The position numbers were made by a program, and so were the translations under genes. From positions 1 through 64,000 of the forward strand of contig DAHUYZ010000007.1 in the NCBI GenBank assembly GCA_027306855.1: 64,000 bases of DNA, read 5' to 3'. The notes under the pieces were generated by a model. It saw nothing but the letters and a program-made list of their open reading frames with translations. It ran no database searches and was not told the DNA's origin. Below are positions 15,854 through 25,275 of the stretch, in pieces. This DNA is from Solirubrobacterales bacterium (lineage in GTDB: Bacteria; Actinomycetota; Thermoleophilia; Solirubrobacterales; Solirubrobacteraceae). Numbering within the stretch: position 1 is the first letter of the stretch; the number at the start of each line of letters is the position of its first letter.

Positions 15854-16975
15854 TCATCCGCCAACCATGCCGCTCTGAAGGCTCGCCGGGCGTGGGGCAC
15901 TGGATGCGAGCTGGATCCTTCCGATCGCCTGCACGCACCGCTCGGCCGCTTTTCCGTCGCCGTACAGCGAAGGCCGCTCGCTCGGACGTGGCTGCTCGAG
16001 CGCCGCAAGCGCCCGCTCGGGGTCGAGGTCTACGAGCGTGTTCCAGCCCGCGCCTACGGTCTCGACCCACTCGGTGGTCGACCGCAGCGTTATGCAGGGC
16101 ACGCCCGCCAGGTACGCCTCCTTCTGCACGCCGCCCGAGTCGGTGACGATCGCCCTGGCCTGGCACGCCAGCGCGCTGAACTGCAGATAGCCAAGCGGCT
16201 CGGTCAACGTCAGCCCGTCGAGCCGCTCCAGCTCGTCGAGCATGCCCGCGGCGCGCAGTCGCTCGCGCGTGCGCGGATGCACCGGGAAGAGAACCGGCTT
16301 GGGAAGCGCTCCCACCAGCGCCACGAGCTCCTTCAGCCGACCAGGATCGTCGACGTTGCCGGCTCTATGGGCCGTCAGCAGCAGATAGGAGCCAGGCTTC
16401 AGCCCGTACGAAGCGGGCGTCTGCGTCTGGGCTTGCGCGGTCGGCGCAAGACGCAACGCGACATCCACCATCACATCGCCCACGACCTCCACGACGCCGC
16501 GCACAGACTCCGCCTGCAGGTTCGCGGCCGCGACATCAGAGGAGCACAGCAAAAGCTCGCTCACATGATCGGTCAGCACCCTGTTGAGCTCCTCGGGCAT
16601 CGTGCGGTCGAACGAGCGCATGCCCGCCTCTACATGCACGACCGGCACCCCCCGCTGGGCGCCCGCGAGCGCACCCGCGAGCGTGGAGTTGGTGTCGCCG
16701 TATACGAGCACCACATCCGGCATCGCCTCATCGAGCAGCGGCTCGAGCGCCGCCAGCATCCTCGCGGTCTGCGATGTGTTCGTGCCGCCCCCGATCTCGA
16801 GCTCGCGGTCGGGACGGTCGAGGCCCAGCTCTCCGAAGAAGATCGCTGAGAGGTTGTCGTCGTAGTGCTGCCCGGTGTGGACAAGCACCTCCTCGTGCTC
16901 ACGCCGCAGCGGCCCTGACACGGCCGCCGCCTTGATGAATTGTGGACGGTTGCCTACGACCGTTAGTACGCGCAC
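15854..16975 (-). CDS. wecB: UDP-N-acetylglucosamine 2-epimerase (non-hydrolysing)
   Basis: A 373-residue enzyme converting UDP-GlcNAc to UDP-ManNAc. GNRPQFIKAAAV (N-terminal), VYGDTNSTLAG, HVEAGMRSFDRTMPEELNR and TDSGGVQKEA are hallmark motifs. The GTG at 16975 is chosen because it places the conserved VRVLTVVGNRPQ at the start; a longer frame would run back into the sdhE gene. It lies 10 bases after sdhE and 70 before the dehydrogenase gene. The pair would supply UDP-ManNAcA. Confidence 0.92.
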   Translation of the reverse strand: MRVLTVVGNRPQFIKAAAVSGPLRREHEEVLVHTGQHYDDNLSAIFFGELGLDRPDRELEIGGGTNTSQTARMLAALEPLLDEAMPDVVLVYGDTNSTLAGALAGAQRGVPVVHVEAGMRSFDRTMPEELNRVLTDHVSELLLCSSDVAAANLQAESVRGVVEVVGDVMVDVALRLAPTAQAQTQTPASYGLKPGSYLLLTAHRAGNVDDPGRLKELVALVGALPKPVLFPVHPRTRERLRAAGMLDELERLDGLTLTEPLGYLQFSALACQARAIVTDSGGVQKEAYLAGVPCITLRSTTEWVETVGAGWNTLVDLDPERALAALEQPRPSERPSLYGDGKAAERCVQAIGRIQLASSAPRPASLQSGMVGG

Positions 16976-16985
16976 ACGCTGCAGC

Positions 16986-17888
16986 TTATGCCGCGGCGCC
17001 CACCACCGCGCTCGACCAGTCGATAACTGAGGTCGGCTTGACGACATGGCGGCTCATGCCCAGCTCCTTCGGCTCGAGCCCGAGCGCAAGGCCAACGAGC
17101 TGGGGAAGGTGCAAGACCGGCATCTGAAGCTCGCGACCCACGACTTTCTCGGCGAGCGGCTGCTGCATGTCGAGGTTCAGGTGGCACAGCGGGCAGGGCG
17201 TCACGAGACAGTCGGCGTCGGCATCGAGCGCATCGCCCAGGTGCATGCCGGCCTGCTTGAGCGAGGCCTCCTTGTTCATCGTGATGATCGGGAAGCCGCA
17301 GCACTTGCGCATGCCGGCGTACTCGATCACGGTGCCCCCAAGCGCGTCGATCAGCCGCTCCAGATATTGGTCGCGCTGGTTCTCCGAGTCGATGCCGAGA
17401 CGGTTGCGGGGCCGGACTATGTAGCAGCCGTAGAAGGGCCCCACCTTGAGGTTGGTGAGCGGGCGCTTGACCATCGAGCGCAGCTTGTCCAAGCCGATCT
17501 CCTCGACGAGCAGCCACAGGAAGTTCTTGTTGGTGAGGCCCTTCTCGTAGGAGAGGCCCTCGCCGGCAAGCGTCTCGTTCACGTGCGCCCTGTACTGCGC
17601 GTTCGCGTCAAGGCGCTCCTGGCACTCGCTCTGGGCGCCCTGGCAGGTCGAGCAGATGTTCATCATCAGCTCCGCGCCCTGCACCTGTTGGGCGAGCGCG
17701 AACGTGCGCGCGTTGAGCGTGTCCGCGAGCTCCTGGTTGTGCTCGGCGATCACCCCGCAGCCGCAGCAATTCGCGCGGTCCAGCTCGACGAGCTCGATGT
17801 CCAGAAGCGGCGCCACCTTCGCCATCGAGCCGTGCAGCTCGGGGGTGAAGCCCCTGCTCACGCAGCCGGGCCAGTAGGCGACCTTCAT
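16986..17888 (-). CDS. sdhE: Succinate dehydrogenase CCG-domain subunit (SdhE, HdrB-like)
   Basis: A 300-residue protein with two cysteine-rich CCG domains. The first has C9, the C41-C42-G-C44 cluster and C79/C82/C89; the second has a GCYIVRP motif, MRKCCGFP and VTPCPLC. These resemble subunit B of heterodisulfide reductase and the SdhE subunit of E-type succinate:quinone reductases, where the domain replaces classical membrane anchors and binds an unusual iron-sulfur cluster. Its ATG overlaps the sdhB stop as ATGA. No SdhC/SdhD-like helices occur in the window. This SdhE is not the small flavinylation factor of the same name. Confidence 0.9.
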   Translation of the reverse strand: MKVAYWPGCVSRGFTPELHGSMAKVAPLLDIELVELDRANCCGCGVIAEHNQELADTLNARTFALAQQVQGAELMMNICSTCQGAQSECQERLDANAQYRAHVNETLAGEGLSYEKGLTNKNFLWLLVEEIGLDKLRSMVKRPLTNLKVGPFYGCYIVRPRNRLGIDSENQRDQYLERLIDALGGTVIEYAGMRKCCGFPIITMNKEASLKQAGMHLGDALDADADCLVTPCPLCHLNLDMQQPLAEKVVGRELQMPVLHLPQLVGLALGLEPKELGMSRHVVKPTSVIDWSSAVVGAAA

Positions 17889-19042
17889 CAGTTGGTGCTC
17901 CCTTCTGTGGACTGCGGCACGCTCTGGGCGTTCCCTGCCACCACGCTCGCTACTGGCTCCTCGACGTCTTCGTCATAGCCGGTCACGTACAGGTTCAGCT
18001 CGTAGCGCGTCGGACGGCTCTCGACCTTCTCGTAGATCTTCTTGACGGCGTTCAGGTCCTGCCTTGGGATCTTGTGGCCGAACATCGCGATCTTCGGGTT
18101 GACCTTGCGTTTGACCAGGGCTCTGAGCACCACCGGCAGCGAGCTGAGCAGCTCCTTGCCGGCGGCGGGATGGAACTTGCCGAACCACGAGTTACCGCCG
18201 TAGGAGCGAGGCAGCATCTCCGCCTCGTGCAGCAGGCCATAGCCCTTGATCAGCGTCGTGATCGTTTCCTCGTGGCGGTGACCGTTGTTCTGGTCGACGA
18301 TCTTCTGGTCCGATCCGGCGATCCTGCGCAGCCTCATGATCTGGCCCATAGGGTTGACGTCCTTCGGGCAGGCCTGCACGCACTTGAAACAGTGGGTGCA
18401 GTCGTAGATGCCCAGCGGGTCCTGTGAGAGATCGATCAGGCGCTCCCGCTGCTCTTCGTCGCGAGGGTCCCCTACGAAGCGATACGCCTTGGCGAGCGCT
18501 GCCGGGCCGATGAAACCGGGGTCTACCTCCATCGCCAGGCAGTCCGACACGCACGCCCCGCACTGGATGCAGGCCATCGTCTGGGTGATGTCCACCATCG
18601 ACTCCCTCGGCACGATGTGCTCGCGCTCGGGCTGAGGGCCCTCGTTGAGCAGCCATGGCGTGACCCGCTTGACCTTCTTCCAGTGGACCGCGTCCATGTC
18701 GACGATCATGTCCTTGATTACCGGCATGTTGCCCATCGGCTCGACCTCGATCACACCGTCCTTCGCGTACGCGCGCGCATGATCGAGGTGGGTGTGACAG
18801 GCGAGGCCGGGCTCGCCGTTGATGCGCACGCCGCACGAGCCGCAGATGGCGGCGCGGCACGAGCAGCGGATGCCGATCGACCCGTCGAACTTGGCCTTCG
18901 CCTGGAGGATGCCCTCGAGCACGGAGCGGTGCGGCTCGAGCTCGATCGTGTGCTCGTCCCAGTAAGGCGCGTCCCCCGACTCCGGGTCATAGCGGCGCAA
19001 GCGCAGCGTGAATTGCTCGGGTGGGCGGTGCGTCTCGGCCAT
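17888..19042 (-). CDS. sdhB: Succinate dehydrogenase iron-sulfur subunit
   Basis: A 384-residue protein. The plant-type [2Fe-2S] ligands C62, C67, C70 and C82 are in the standard C-x4-C-x2-C-x11-C spacing. Two further cysteine groups, [11 protein letters not shown] (near residue 157) and [15 protein letters not shown] (near 215), hold the other clusters. It is about 140 residues longer than classical SdhB; the C-terminal extension (250-384) is charged and may contact SdhE. It moves electrons from SdhA to SdhE. It is coupled to both neighbours by ATGA overlaps. Confidence 0.95.
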   Translation of the reverse strand: MAETHRPPEQFTLRLRRYDPESGDAPYWDEHTIELEPHRSVLEGILQAKAKFDGSIGIRCSCRAAICGSCGVRINGEPGLACHTHLDHARAYAKDGVIEVEPMGNMPVIKDMIVDMDAVHWKKVKRVTPWLLNEGPQPEREHIVPRESMVDITQTMACIQCGACVSDCLAMEVDPGFIGPAALAKAYRFVGDPRDEEQRERLIDLSQDPLGIYDCTHCFKCVQACPKDVNPMGQIMRLRRIAGSDQKIVDQNNGHRHEETITTLIKGYGLLHEAEMLPRSYGGNSWFGKFHPAAGKELLSSLPVVLRALVKRKVNPKIAMFGHKIPRQDLNAVKKIYEKVESRPTRYELNLYVTGYDEDVEEPVASVVAGNAQSVPQSTEGSTN

Positions 19043-20742
19043 CAGTATTTCCTCTCCTCAGGCTGCCACTGGGTGATCGTCACCGGCGAGTAGCTCACCT
19101 GGGGCCCACCCGCCCCATCGGCGCTCGTGGTGATGTCGATGTGCTTGAGCCACTGCTCGTCGTCGCGCTCGGGGAAGTCGGTCCTGAACTGGGCACCACG
19201 CGACTCCTTGCGCTCGATCGCGCTCACGACGATCGCCTCCGCGGAGTCGAGCATGTAGCCAAGCTCGATCGCGCCGAGCACGTCCTGGTTAAAGACGGTC
19301 CCGCGATCGTCGACGTATGCGCTGCCCGACTCGTCCTTCAATCGCCGGACGGTCTCGTGTGCGGTGCGCAGCCCCTCCTCGTCGCGATAAACGGCGACGT
19401 ACTTGTTCATCGTCTCACCCAGCTCCTGCTTGATCTCGGAGACCCGCCTGCCCGTGTGCGGGCGGGCGATGATGGCGTCGATCATCGCCATGTCCTCGCC
19501 GAGGCGAGCCTGCGGAATCTGCGGCATCGCCATCTGGGCGGCCCTCGCCGCCGCATGCTCACCGGCGCGCCGGCCGAAGATCAGCGTGTCGAGCAGCGAG
19601 TTGGCGCCCAGGCGGTTGCCTCCGTGTACCGATACGCAGGCGACCTCGCCGGCGGCGTACAGGCCCTCAATGGAGGTGGCGCCGTTGACGTCGGTCTTGA
19701 CCCCGCCCATGATGTAGTGCTGCCCGGGCCGGATCATGATCGGCTCGCGCGTGATGTCCACACCGGCGAAGTCCTTGCCGATGTTGACGATCTCGCGCAG
19801 CGCCTCCAGTGTGCGCTTGCGCGGCACCTTCGTGATGTCGAGATAGATCCCGTCTTTTCTCGCGCCGACGCCCCTACCCTCGAGGATCTCGGTCTGCTCG
19901 GCCCGCGAGACCACATCGCGCGAGGCAAGCTCCATCTTGTTGGGGGCGTACTTCTCCATGAAGCGCTCGCCCTCTGAGTTGAGCAGCACCGCGCCCTCCC
20001 CACGCGCGCCCTCGGTGATCAGCAGCCCGTTCTCGACGAGCGTCGTCGGGTGGTACTGGATCATCTCCATGTCCATCAGCGGAGCGCCGACCCTGTATGC
20101 CTGGGCGATCCCATCGCCGGTCACGATCAGAGCGTTGGTCGTCGGGCTGTAGACCTGGCCGGCGCCCCCACACGCGAGGATCACGTTCTTGGCGCCAAGG
20201 ACGTCCATCTGCCCGGAGCGCACGTCGCGCGCGATCACGCCGCAGCAGCACCCGTTTTCGTCTTGGAGCAGGGACGTGACGAACCACTCCTCATAGCGCG
20301 TCACCTGCTCGTGGTGCTTCATCAACTGCTCGTACAGCACGTGCAGGATCGCCTGTCCGGTTATGTCGGCGACGTAGGCGGTGCGCTTCATCGAGGCGCC
20401 CCCAAAAGCACGCAGGTCCAGTTCGCCGGAGTCGTTGCGGTGGAAGGTGACCCCGATGTGCTCCAGGTGCATGACCTCCTTCGGAGCCTGTGAGCACATG
20501 ATCTCGATCGCGTCCTGGTCGCCGAGGAAGTCCGATCCCTTGACCGTGTCGTACGCGTGCGAGCGCCAGTCGTCGGCCACGTTGATCGCCGCGTTGATCC
20601 CGCCCGCGGCGGCGACCGAGTGCGAGCGCACCGGATGGACCTTGCTCACGATCGCAACGTCAGCGCCGCCCTGTGCGGCCGCCAGAGCTGCGCGCTGGCC
20701 CGCGAGACCCGCGCCGATGATCAAGACGTCGTGTGCCGGCAT
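19042..20742 (-). CDS. sdhA: Succinate dehydrogenase flavoprotein subunit
   Basis: A 566-residue flavoprotein that oxidises succinate to fumarate. It has the FAD-binding GAGLAGQ (11-17), the histidine of RSHSVAAAGGIN (H41) used for covalent FAD attachment, the substrate-site HPTTLVENGLLITEGARGEG and RPGQHYIMGGVKTD, and the C-terminal capping domain. AGGGAG precedes the ATG, so this is the first gene of a tightly coupled sdhA-sdhB-sdhE operon. Confidence 0.96.
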   Translation of the reverse strand: MPAHDVLIIGAGLAGQRAALAAAQGGADVAIVSKVHPVRSHSVAAAGGINAAINVADDWRSHAYDTVKGSDFLGDQDAIEIMCSQAPKEVMHLEHIGVTFHRNDSGELDLRAFGGASMKRTAYVADITGQAILHVLYEQLMKHHEQVTRYEEWFVTSLLQDENGCCCGVIARDVRSGQMDVLGAKNVILACGGAGQVYSPTTNALIVTGDGIAQAYRVGAPLMDMEMIQYHPTTLVENGLLITEGARGEGAVLLNSEGERFMEKYAPNKMELASRDVVSRAEQTEILEGRGVGARKDGIYLDITKVPRKRTLEALREIVNIGKDFAGVDITREPIMIRPGQHYIMGGVKTDVNGATSIEGLYAAGEVACVSVHGGNRLGANSLLDTLIFGRRAGEHAAARAAQMAMPQIPQARLGEDMAMIDAIIARPHTGRRVSEIKQELGETMNKYVAVYRDEEGLRTAHETVRRLKDESGSAYVDDRGTVFNQDVLGAIELGYMLDSAEAIVVSAIERKESRGAQFRTDFPERDDEQWLKHIDITTSADGAGGPQVSYSPVTITQWQPEERKY

Positions 20743-20964
20743 GTGCTCCCTAGATGGTCGAGGAGATGAGATCTTGCGTCAGGCCGGGACTCTATAACGA
20801 GCGCCCCTTCGTTCGCCCTCCCGACCGGACCGGGCCATGCACGCCGGTTATGCGACCCGGCGAATTTGGAATGACCTCTGGAAAAGAATCCGAATGGCCG
20901 GTGGAGCACATGACGCGTGGCTGGATCCTGTTCCAGCCCATAGCGCCAGCGCCTGAGCGGTGGC

Positions 20965-22140
20965 TCAGGCGCCCCCGGCCGGGCGCAACGCTTGGCGGAT
21001 CTGGGCGACGGTGACGACTCCCCGCAGGACACCGTCGGCGTCGACGGCGACCATCCCGCCGAGCCTGCCGAGACCCTCGCTGCTCAGAAGCGACTCGAGC
21101 GGCTCGGACTCGCCGATCCGCACAGGCAGGTCCTGCTCGAGCACCTCTCCTACCGCCAGCGCCGGGCGGCCGGCGGCGATCTCCTCATCGATGCGCTCCG
21201 AGCGCACTACGCCGAGGAAGTGGCGCGCATGGTCGACAACGGCGAACCACGGGCGGCGATAGCGCGTAAAGAACTGCTCCTGGGCCTCGAGCACGCGCAG
21301 ACCCGCGTCGATCGCGATCGGGTCGCGGTCCATGATGTCGGCGACGGTCACGCTCTGGATCCGCTGCCCCAACGCGCCCTGCACGACCGCGCCGCCGGAG
21401 GCCTGATAGAGGAGCATGCCGAGCACGAGCGTTATCAGGCCGAAGCCGTTGCCGCTGATCAGGCCGAACAGACCGAACAGACCGAGCGCGATCGCCAGTC
21501 CCTGGCCGGCACGGCCGGTGAGACGGGTACCCCGGTGGCGATCTCCCGTGCGCCACCAGATCAGCGCTCTGGCGATCCTGCCTCCATCGAGCGGGAAGGC
21601 CGGCACGAGATTGAAGACGAGCAGGATCGCGTTGATCGTGGCAAGCCACCACAAGAGCGCGAGCGCCGGCGTGATCGTGGCGCCTTCGCGGCCGAGCAGC
21701 GCGTCGGTCGCTCGAGCGCTGCCTCCACCCGCAAGCTCCGTCGCCACAGCGAACAGGAGCAGCAGGCCGAGCGTCACGGCCGGGCCCGCGGCCGCCACCT
21801 TGAATTCCTCGCCCGGCGTCTGCGCGTCGCGCCCGGGCCTTGCGAGACCCCCAAAGAACCACAGGTCGATGCCCAGGATCGGGATTCCCAGACGGCGCGA
21901 GACGAGCGCGTGGCCCAGCTCGTGCAGCACGAGCGAGCCAAAGTAGCCGAGCGCGCCCGCGACCGCCACGAGATACGCGGTGCTCTGGGAGCCGCCGAGG
22001 ATTTCATGGAAGTAGCTCGACAGGTAGACGATCGAGAAGGCGAGCACCAGAAACCAGCTCGCGCTGACGCCCACCCGGATCCCGAAGATCCGCGCGAGCT
22101 GGATGCTGCCGCGGGTTGGCATCGGTGCTCTTGCAGCCAT
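20965..22140 (-). CDS. Site-2 protease (M50 family) with CBS-like C-terminus
   Basis: A 391-residue intramembrane metalloprotease. HELGH at 73-77 supplies two zinc ligands and the catalytic glutamate, and NLVPAFPLDGGR near residue 185 supplies the aspartate ligand. About six helices span residues 25-245. The C-terminal 140 residues look like two CBS repeats (VADIMDRDPIAIDAG; LGGMVAVDADGVLRGVVTVAQI), as in the subfamily that senses nucleotides. Possible substrates include anti-sigma factors or membrane-bound regulators; a membrane-linked sigma factor lies 33 kb away, but no link is shown. A -10-like TAACAT sits seven bases before the ATG. Confidence 0.9.
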   Translation of the reverse strand: MAARAPMPTRGSIQLARIFGIRVGVSASWFLVLAFSIVYLSSYFHEILGGSQSTAYLVAVAGALGYFGSLVLHELGHALVSRRLGIPILGIDLWFFGGLARPGRDAQTPGEEFKVAAAGPAVTLGLLLLFAVATELAGGGSARATDALLGREGATITPALALLWWLATINAILLVFNLVPAFPLDGGRIARALIWWRTGDRHRGTRLTGRAGQGLAIALGLFGLFGLISGNGFGLITLVLGMLLYQASGGAVVQGALGQRIQSVTVADIMDRDPIAIDAGLRVLEAQEQFFTRYRRPWFAVVDHARHFLGVVRSERIDEEIAAGRPALAVGEVLEQDLPVRIGESEPLESLLSSEGLGRLGGMVAVDADGVLRGVVTVAQIRQALRPAGGA

Positions 22141-22147
22141 GCCGCAG

Positions 22148-22153
22148 ATGTTA
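22148..22153 (-). promoter_or_regulatory. -10 element (TAACAT) of site-2 protease, leaderless layout
   Basis: On the minus strand TAACAT ends seven bases before the ATG at 22140, so the transcript should begin at about the start codon. Confidence 0.5.
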
Positions 22154-22170
22154 GGGCGAGCGACGCCGCG

Positions 22171-23877
22171 TCAGGCTATCTGAGCCCGGCCCCGCTCGAC
22201 GATCGCCGCGAAGTCGCAGCTTGCCGGCAGCGTCCCGTACTCCAGACCGGCGTCCCCGGCCAGTCGCGAAGCGCAGAACGCGTCAGCCACCGCGGGCGGA
22301 GCGTGACGCACGACCAAAGAGCCCTGCAGCGCAAGCGCCATGCTCTCCACGATCTTGCGCGCCCGGCGCTCGGCGTCATCGAAGCTCGACAGCTCGTCCT
22401 TCATCCGCGCAAGATGCGAGTCGAAGCGCTCGTCGGCACCCGCGGCGAGCTCGAGCTCCGCGACGAACGCGTCGAGGCATGCTGGCTGCTTGACGATCGC
22501 TCGGAGCACGTCCAGACAGATCACGTTGCCCGAGCCCTCCCAGGCCGAGTTGACCGGCATCTCGCGATATAGGCGCGGCATGCCCGACTCCTCTACATAC
22601 CCGTTGCCGCCCAAGCACTCGAGCGCCTCCGCCGCATGCGCTGGGCCGCGCTTGCAGGTCCAGTACTTCGCGACGGCGGTTGCGATGCGCTTGAACAGCT
22701 GGGCCTGCGTGCCGTTCTCGCCCGTCTGCCCATCATCGTGCGCTTCGTCATAGGCGCGGGCGAGACGCATCGCGGTGGCGGTGGCGGCCTCTGACTCGAT
22801 GCAGAGGTCGGCAAGCACGTTGCGCATCAGGGGCTGCTCGATCAGGGGCTTGCCGAACGCGGCGCGCCCCGCGCAATGGTGGGTGGCGAGCGCTACGCCC
22901 AGACGCATGCCGGCGGCCGAGCCCAGCACGCAGTCGAGGCGAGTGTGATTGATCATCTCGACGACGGTCGCCACGCCACGCCCCGGTTCTCCGACCATCT
23001 GCGCCCATGCCCCGTCAAGCTCGATCTCGGCTGAGGCGTTCGAGCGGTTGCCGAGCTTGTCCTTCAGGCGCTGGATGTAGAAGCGGTTGCGGCTGGAGTC
23101 GGGCAGGACACGTGGCACCAAGAAACAGGAGATGCCCTCCTCGGTCTGGGCCGTGATCAGGAACATGTCCGACATCGGCGCCGAGCAGAACCACTTGTGG
23201 CCGGTCAGCTCGTATTCGCCGCCGGCGCCGCCTTCGCCGATCGGCTGTGCGCGCGTGGTGTTGGCGCGCAGGTCGGAGCCGCCCTGCTTCTCGGTGAACG
23301 ACATCCCGCAGGTGATGCCCTTCTTCTCGGCGGGGTCTATCAGGCGGGGGTCGTAGCTGCGCGAGAACAGACTCGGCTCCCACGCTGCCGCCAGCTCGGG
23401 CTGCTTACGCAGGCTGGGCACTACCGCACACGTCATCGAGATCGGGCATCCGTGCCCGCCCTCGGCCTGGGAGATCGTCATGAAGGCCGCCGCCCTCGCC
23501 GCGTGCGCGCCGGGGCGCTGCGCGCTCCATGGGATGCAGTGCAGCCCATGAGAGATCGAGGCCCACATGAAGTGGTGGTAGGCGGGGTGATAGGAGACCT
23601 CGTCGATGCGATTGCCGAAGCGGTCGTGCGTGCGCAGCACCGGCGTGTTCTCGTTGGCGAGGCGACTCATCTCGATCGCCTCTGCGCTGCCGGCGAAGCG
23701 TCCGATCTCGCTCGCCTGCTCGTCGATCCAAGCGGCGCCCTCGCGCTGCACGGCCTCAACGAGAGCGACGTTCGAGCGGTACATGTCGACGCCCTGCAAG
23801 GGGGGCGCCTGGTTGAAGACCTCGTGGGTTCCCTGGTTCGCGCCTGGCGGCGAAGAGGGATGGATTGCGGTCGCCAT
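22171..23877 (-). CDS. Acyl-CoA dehydrogenase, AidB-like
   Basis: A 568-residue flavoprotein, longer than ordinary acyl-CoA dehydrogenases (about 380) and in the range of E. coli AidB (541). Motifs include GITCGMSFTEKQGGSDLRANTTRA (flavin and substrate region), GHKWFCSAPMSD, NRSNASAEIELDGAWAQMVGEPGRG and ECLGGNGYVEESGMPRLYREMPVNSAWEGSGNV near the catalytic base. AidB binds DNA and is linked to the alkylation response, with weak isovaleryl-CoA dehydrogenase activity. The ATG at 23877 is chosen because the family starts close to NQAPPLQGVDMYR. A -10-like TAACCT lies eight bases before it. Confidence 0.88.
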   Translation of the reverse strand: MATAIHPSSPPGANQGTHEVFNQAPPLQGVDMYRSNVALVEAVQREGAAWIDEQASEIGRFAGSAEAIEMSRLANENTPVLRTHDRFGNRIDEVSYHPAYHHFMWASISHGLHCIPWSAQRPGAHAARAAAFMTISQAEGGHGCPISMTCAVVPSLRKQPELAAAWEPSLFSRSYDPRLIDPAEKKGITCGMSFTEKQGGSDLRANTTRAQPIGEGGAGGEYELTGHKWFCSAPMSDMFLITAQTEEGISCFLVPRVLPDSSRNRFYIQRLKDKLGNRSNASAEIELDGAWAQMVGEPGRGVATVVEMINHTRLDCVLGSAAGMRLGVALATHHCAGRAAFGKPLIEQPLMRNVLADLCIESEAATATAMRLARAYDEAHDDGQTGENGTQAQLFKRIATAVAKYWTCKRGPAHAAEALECLGGNGYVEESGMPRLYREMPVNSAWEGSGNVICLDVLRAIVKQPACLDAFVAELELAAGADERFDSHLARMKDELSSFDDAERRARKIVESMALALQGSLVVRHAPPAVADAFCASRLAGDAGLEYGTLPASCDFAAIVERGRAQIA

Positions 23878-23970
23878 CGCCCTAAAGGTTACTCGCGCGC
23901 GTGCGTTAAGAAAGCCTTGCTTCGCGCGCGCGCGAGAGGCTCTCAGCTGCGAGCCCTCGACGCTGCGCGA

Positions 23971-23976
23971 TAGCAT
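23971..23976 (+). promoter_or_regulatory. -10 element (TAGCAT) of icd, leaderless layout
   Basis: TAGCAT ends eight bases before the GTG start of the isocitrate dehydrogenase frame; no ribosome site lies between. Confidence 0.5.
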
Positions 23977-23984
23977 CGCCCGCC

Positions 23985-25205
23985 GTGACGACGAAGATCA
24001 AGGTCGACAAACCGATCGTCGAGCTCGACGGCGACGAGATGACCCGCATCATCTGGGCGCTGATCAAGGAACGCTTGATCCTGCCCTATCTGGACATCGA
24101 GCTGGACCGCTACGACCTGCGCATCGAGAGCCGTGACGCGACCGACGACGCGATCACGGTGCAGGCGGCGGAAGCGATCAAGCGCCATGGGGTCGGCGTG
24201 AAGTGCGCGACGATCACGCCGGATGAGGCGCGCGTGGAGGAGTTCGGCCTGAAGCGCATGTATCCGTCGCCGAACGGCACGATCAGGAACATCCTCGGCG
24301 GGGTGATCTTCAGGGAGCCGATCGTGATCTCGAACGTCCCGAGACTGGTGCCGGGGTGGACGAAGCCGATCGTGATCGGCAGGCACGCCTTCGGCGACCA
24401 GTACCGCGCGACCGATCTCGTCGTGCCGGGCGAGGGGAGGCTGACGCTCACGTTCACGCCGAGCGAGGGCGGCGAGCCGATCGAGCTCGACGTCTATGAC
24501 TTCAAGGCCGGTGGGGTCGCGATGGCGATGTACAACCTCGACGACTCGATCAGGGACTTCGCGCGCGCGGCTATGCGCTACGGGTTGGCGCGAGGCTACC
24601 CGGTCTACCTGTCGACCAAGAACACGATCCTCAAGCGCTATGACGGCCGCTTCAAGGATCTCTTCCAGGAGATCTACGACAGCGAGTTCAAGGACTAGTT
24701 CCAGGCGGCTGGATTGACTTACGAACACCGGCTGATCGACGACATGGTCGCAGCCGCTCTGAAGTGGGAGGGCGGGTATGTGTGGGCGTGCAAGAACTAC
24801 GACGGCGACGTCCAGTCCGACACGGTCGCTCAGGGCTTTGGCTCGCTGGGGCTGATGACGAGCGTGCTGATGAGCGCCGACGGCAAGACGGTGGAGGCGG
24901 AGGCCGCGCATGGGACCGTCACGCGCCACTATCGCTTCCACCAGCAGGGCAAGCCGACATCTACCAATCCGATCGCCTCGATCTTCGCGTGGACGCGGGC
25001 GTTGGAGGCTCGCGGGCGGATGGACGGCACGCCCGCCGTCAGCGAGTTCGCCGGAACGCTCGAGCGCGCCTGCGTACAGACAGTTGAAAACGGCTATATG
25101 ACCAAGGATCTAGCGCTGCTGATCGGCGAAGACCAGGCGTGGCAGACCACCGAGGAGTTCCTGGCCTCGATCGAGGAAACATTGAAGCGAGAGATGGTGG
25201 CCTGA
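23985..25205 (+). pseudogene. icd: NADP-type isocitrate dehydrogenase interrupted by an in-frame TAG
   Basis: One continuous frame of 407 codons encodes the whole dimeric, eukaryote-like isocitrate dehydrogenase, but codon 238 is TAG (24696-24698). The halves keep all signatures: [23 protein letters not shown] and [12 protein letters not shown] before the stop; [23 protein letters not shown] and [12 protein letters not shown] after it. Related enzymes normally have lysine where the TAG stands (EFKDKFEAAG), so AAG to TAG is the simplest change. Both halves look otherwise under selection. Options are a recent loss, a sequencing error, read-through, or two peptides with re-initiation at TTG 24714. 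The enzyme oxidises isocitrate to 2-oxoglutarate; mdh follows. Confidence 0.85.
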
Positions 25206-25275
25206 TGCGAGCCGCGGCCGCCCGGCCGATCGTCGTCCGAGCGGAGAATCGACCCCAACTAGGAGCTGAGAATCA

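Noticed and set aside
20743-20964. Short frame between sdhA and the site-2 protease gene
   Set aside because: It is arginine/proline-rich, has no ribosome site and overlaps the protease gene in antisense; the gap is more likely the sdh promoter region.
24696-24698. Idea that TAG is reassigned to an amino acid in this genome
   Set aside because: TAG ends several clear genes here (ybaB, recR, mdh, rplY, the parvulin lipoprotein), so general reassignment is not supported; local read-through remains open.
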